DNA from: GCA-020344555 sp964548955
GTDB taxonomy: Bacteria; Planctomycetota; Phycisphaerae; UBA1845
Assembly (NCBI GenBank): GCA_964548955.1
Contig: CAZJTP010000234.1
Span: 1-6,186 of the forward strand
Direction: 5' to 3'
Length of the DNA: 6,186 nt
A program made the position numbers and the translations under genes. The notes below the pieces were generated by a model. It did no database searches. It saw only the letters and a program-made list of their open reading frames with translations, and was not told where the DNA came from. Below are positions 6,092 through 6,186 of this stretch, piece after piece. Within the stretch, counting starts at the first letter, position 1. Each line of letters begins with the position of its first letter.

Positions 6092-6186
6092 ACCAACGTG
6101 TGGTAGGGATTGGTCACTCGTTCACGACCCATCGCTCGCGCTCCGGGCTCGGTTCAAAACTCTACCCGCTAACTTGACGCTCACTA
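6078..6186 (+). repeat. Third copy or relative of the dispersed repeat, at the right edge
   Basis: It begins with GCGAAATGTCAAGG and ends with TTGACGCTCAC (6174-6184), like the unit at 14-109, with a similar internal length (94 versus 83 bases between the same points). The interior is poorly conserved between these two. No open reading frame continues through it in the corresponding frame. Being at the window edge, it may continue further. Confidence 0.5.

Noticed and set aside
5881..6132. Minus-strand 83-codon open frame near the right edge
   Set aside because: It runs through two copies of the dispersed repeat and their hairpins; the equivalent frames in the other copies are broken by stops.

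Overview
The window is about 6.2 kb of moderately high-GC bacterial DNA. The gene families and several interspersed palindromic repeats look most like the Planctomycetota, possibly a Phycisphaerae-type lineage. These repeats translate into peptides such as PLPHGRGS, SRDRKGAD or ATVRER, and I recall such peptides scattered through planctomycete genomes. The run of exactly 100 N at 4819-4918 marks a draft or metagenome assembly with a scaffold gap of unknown true size. The taxonomic assignment is inference from repeat style and protein similarity, not from a marker search.

Layout. Positions 1-110 hold one copy of a dispersed non-coding repeat. A probable promoter at 137-165 then drives a two-gene plus-strand operon: a small Kdo/WaaP-like or RIO-like kinase (174-1010) and an acidic 173-residue protein of unknown function (1013-1534). 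A short convergent intergenic region with hairpins follows. The rest, 1636-5690 on the minus strand, is alaS (alanine--tRNA ligase). From 5691 to the right edge there is no convincing gene; the region holds a palindromic repeat in the alaS leader and an inverted cluster of the same dispersed repeat seen at the left edge.

The remarkable part is alaS. The 5' part (4919-5690) encodes the aminoacylation core up to the NYDTD motif. The 3' part (1636-4818) resumes the enzyme at VMTDVSYRVIADH and carries motif 3, the HxxxH/CxxxH editing site and a complete DHHA1 domain. Between them, in the same open frame as the 3' part, sits a nearly complete REP-associated tyrosine transposase (RAYT, Y1/HUH family). 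It has its HVH motif and candidate catalytic tyrosine, and it is flanked by inverted copies of one REP-like palindrome. A second repeat cluster (2190-2460: two different hairpin families plus three 33-bp units) is also translated in frame, in the linker/coiled-coil region between the editing and DHHA1 domains. So either a RAYT with its REPs has become an internal part of an essential enzyme, or a recent insertion has split alaS without leaving a stop codon in the sequence that can be read. The assembly gap at one edge of the insertion prevents a decision from this window alone.
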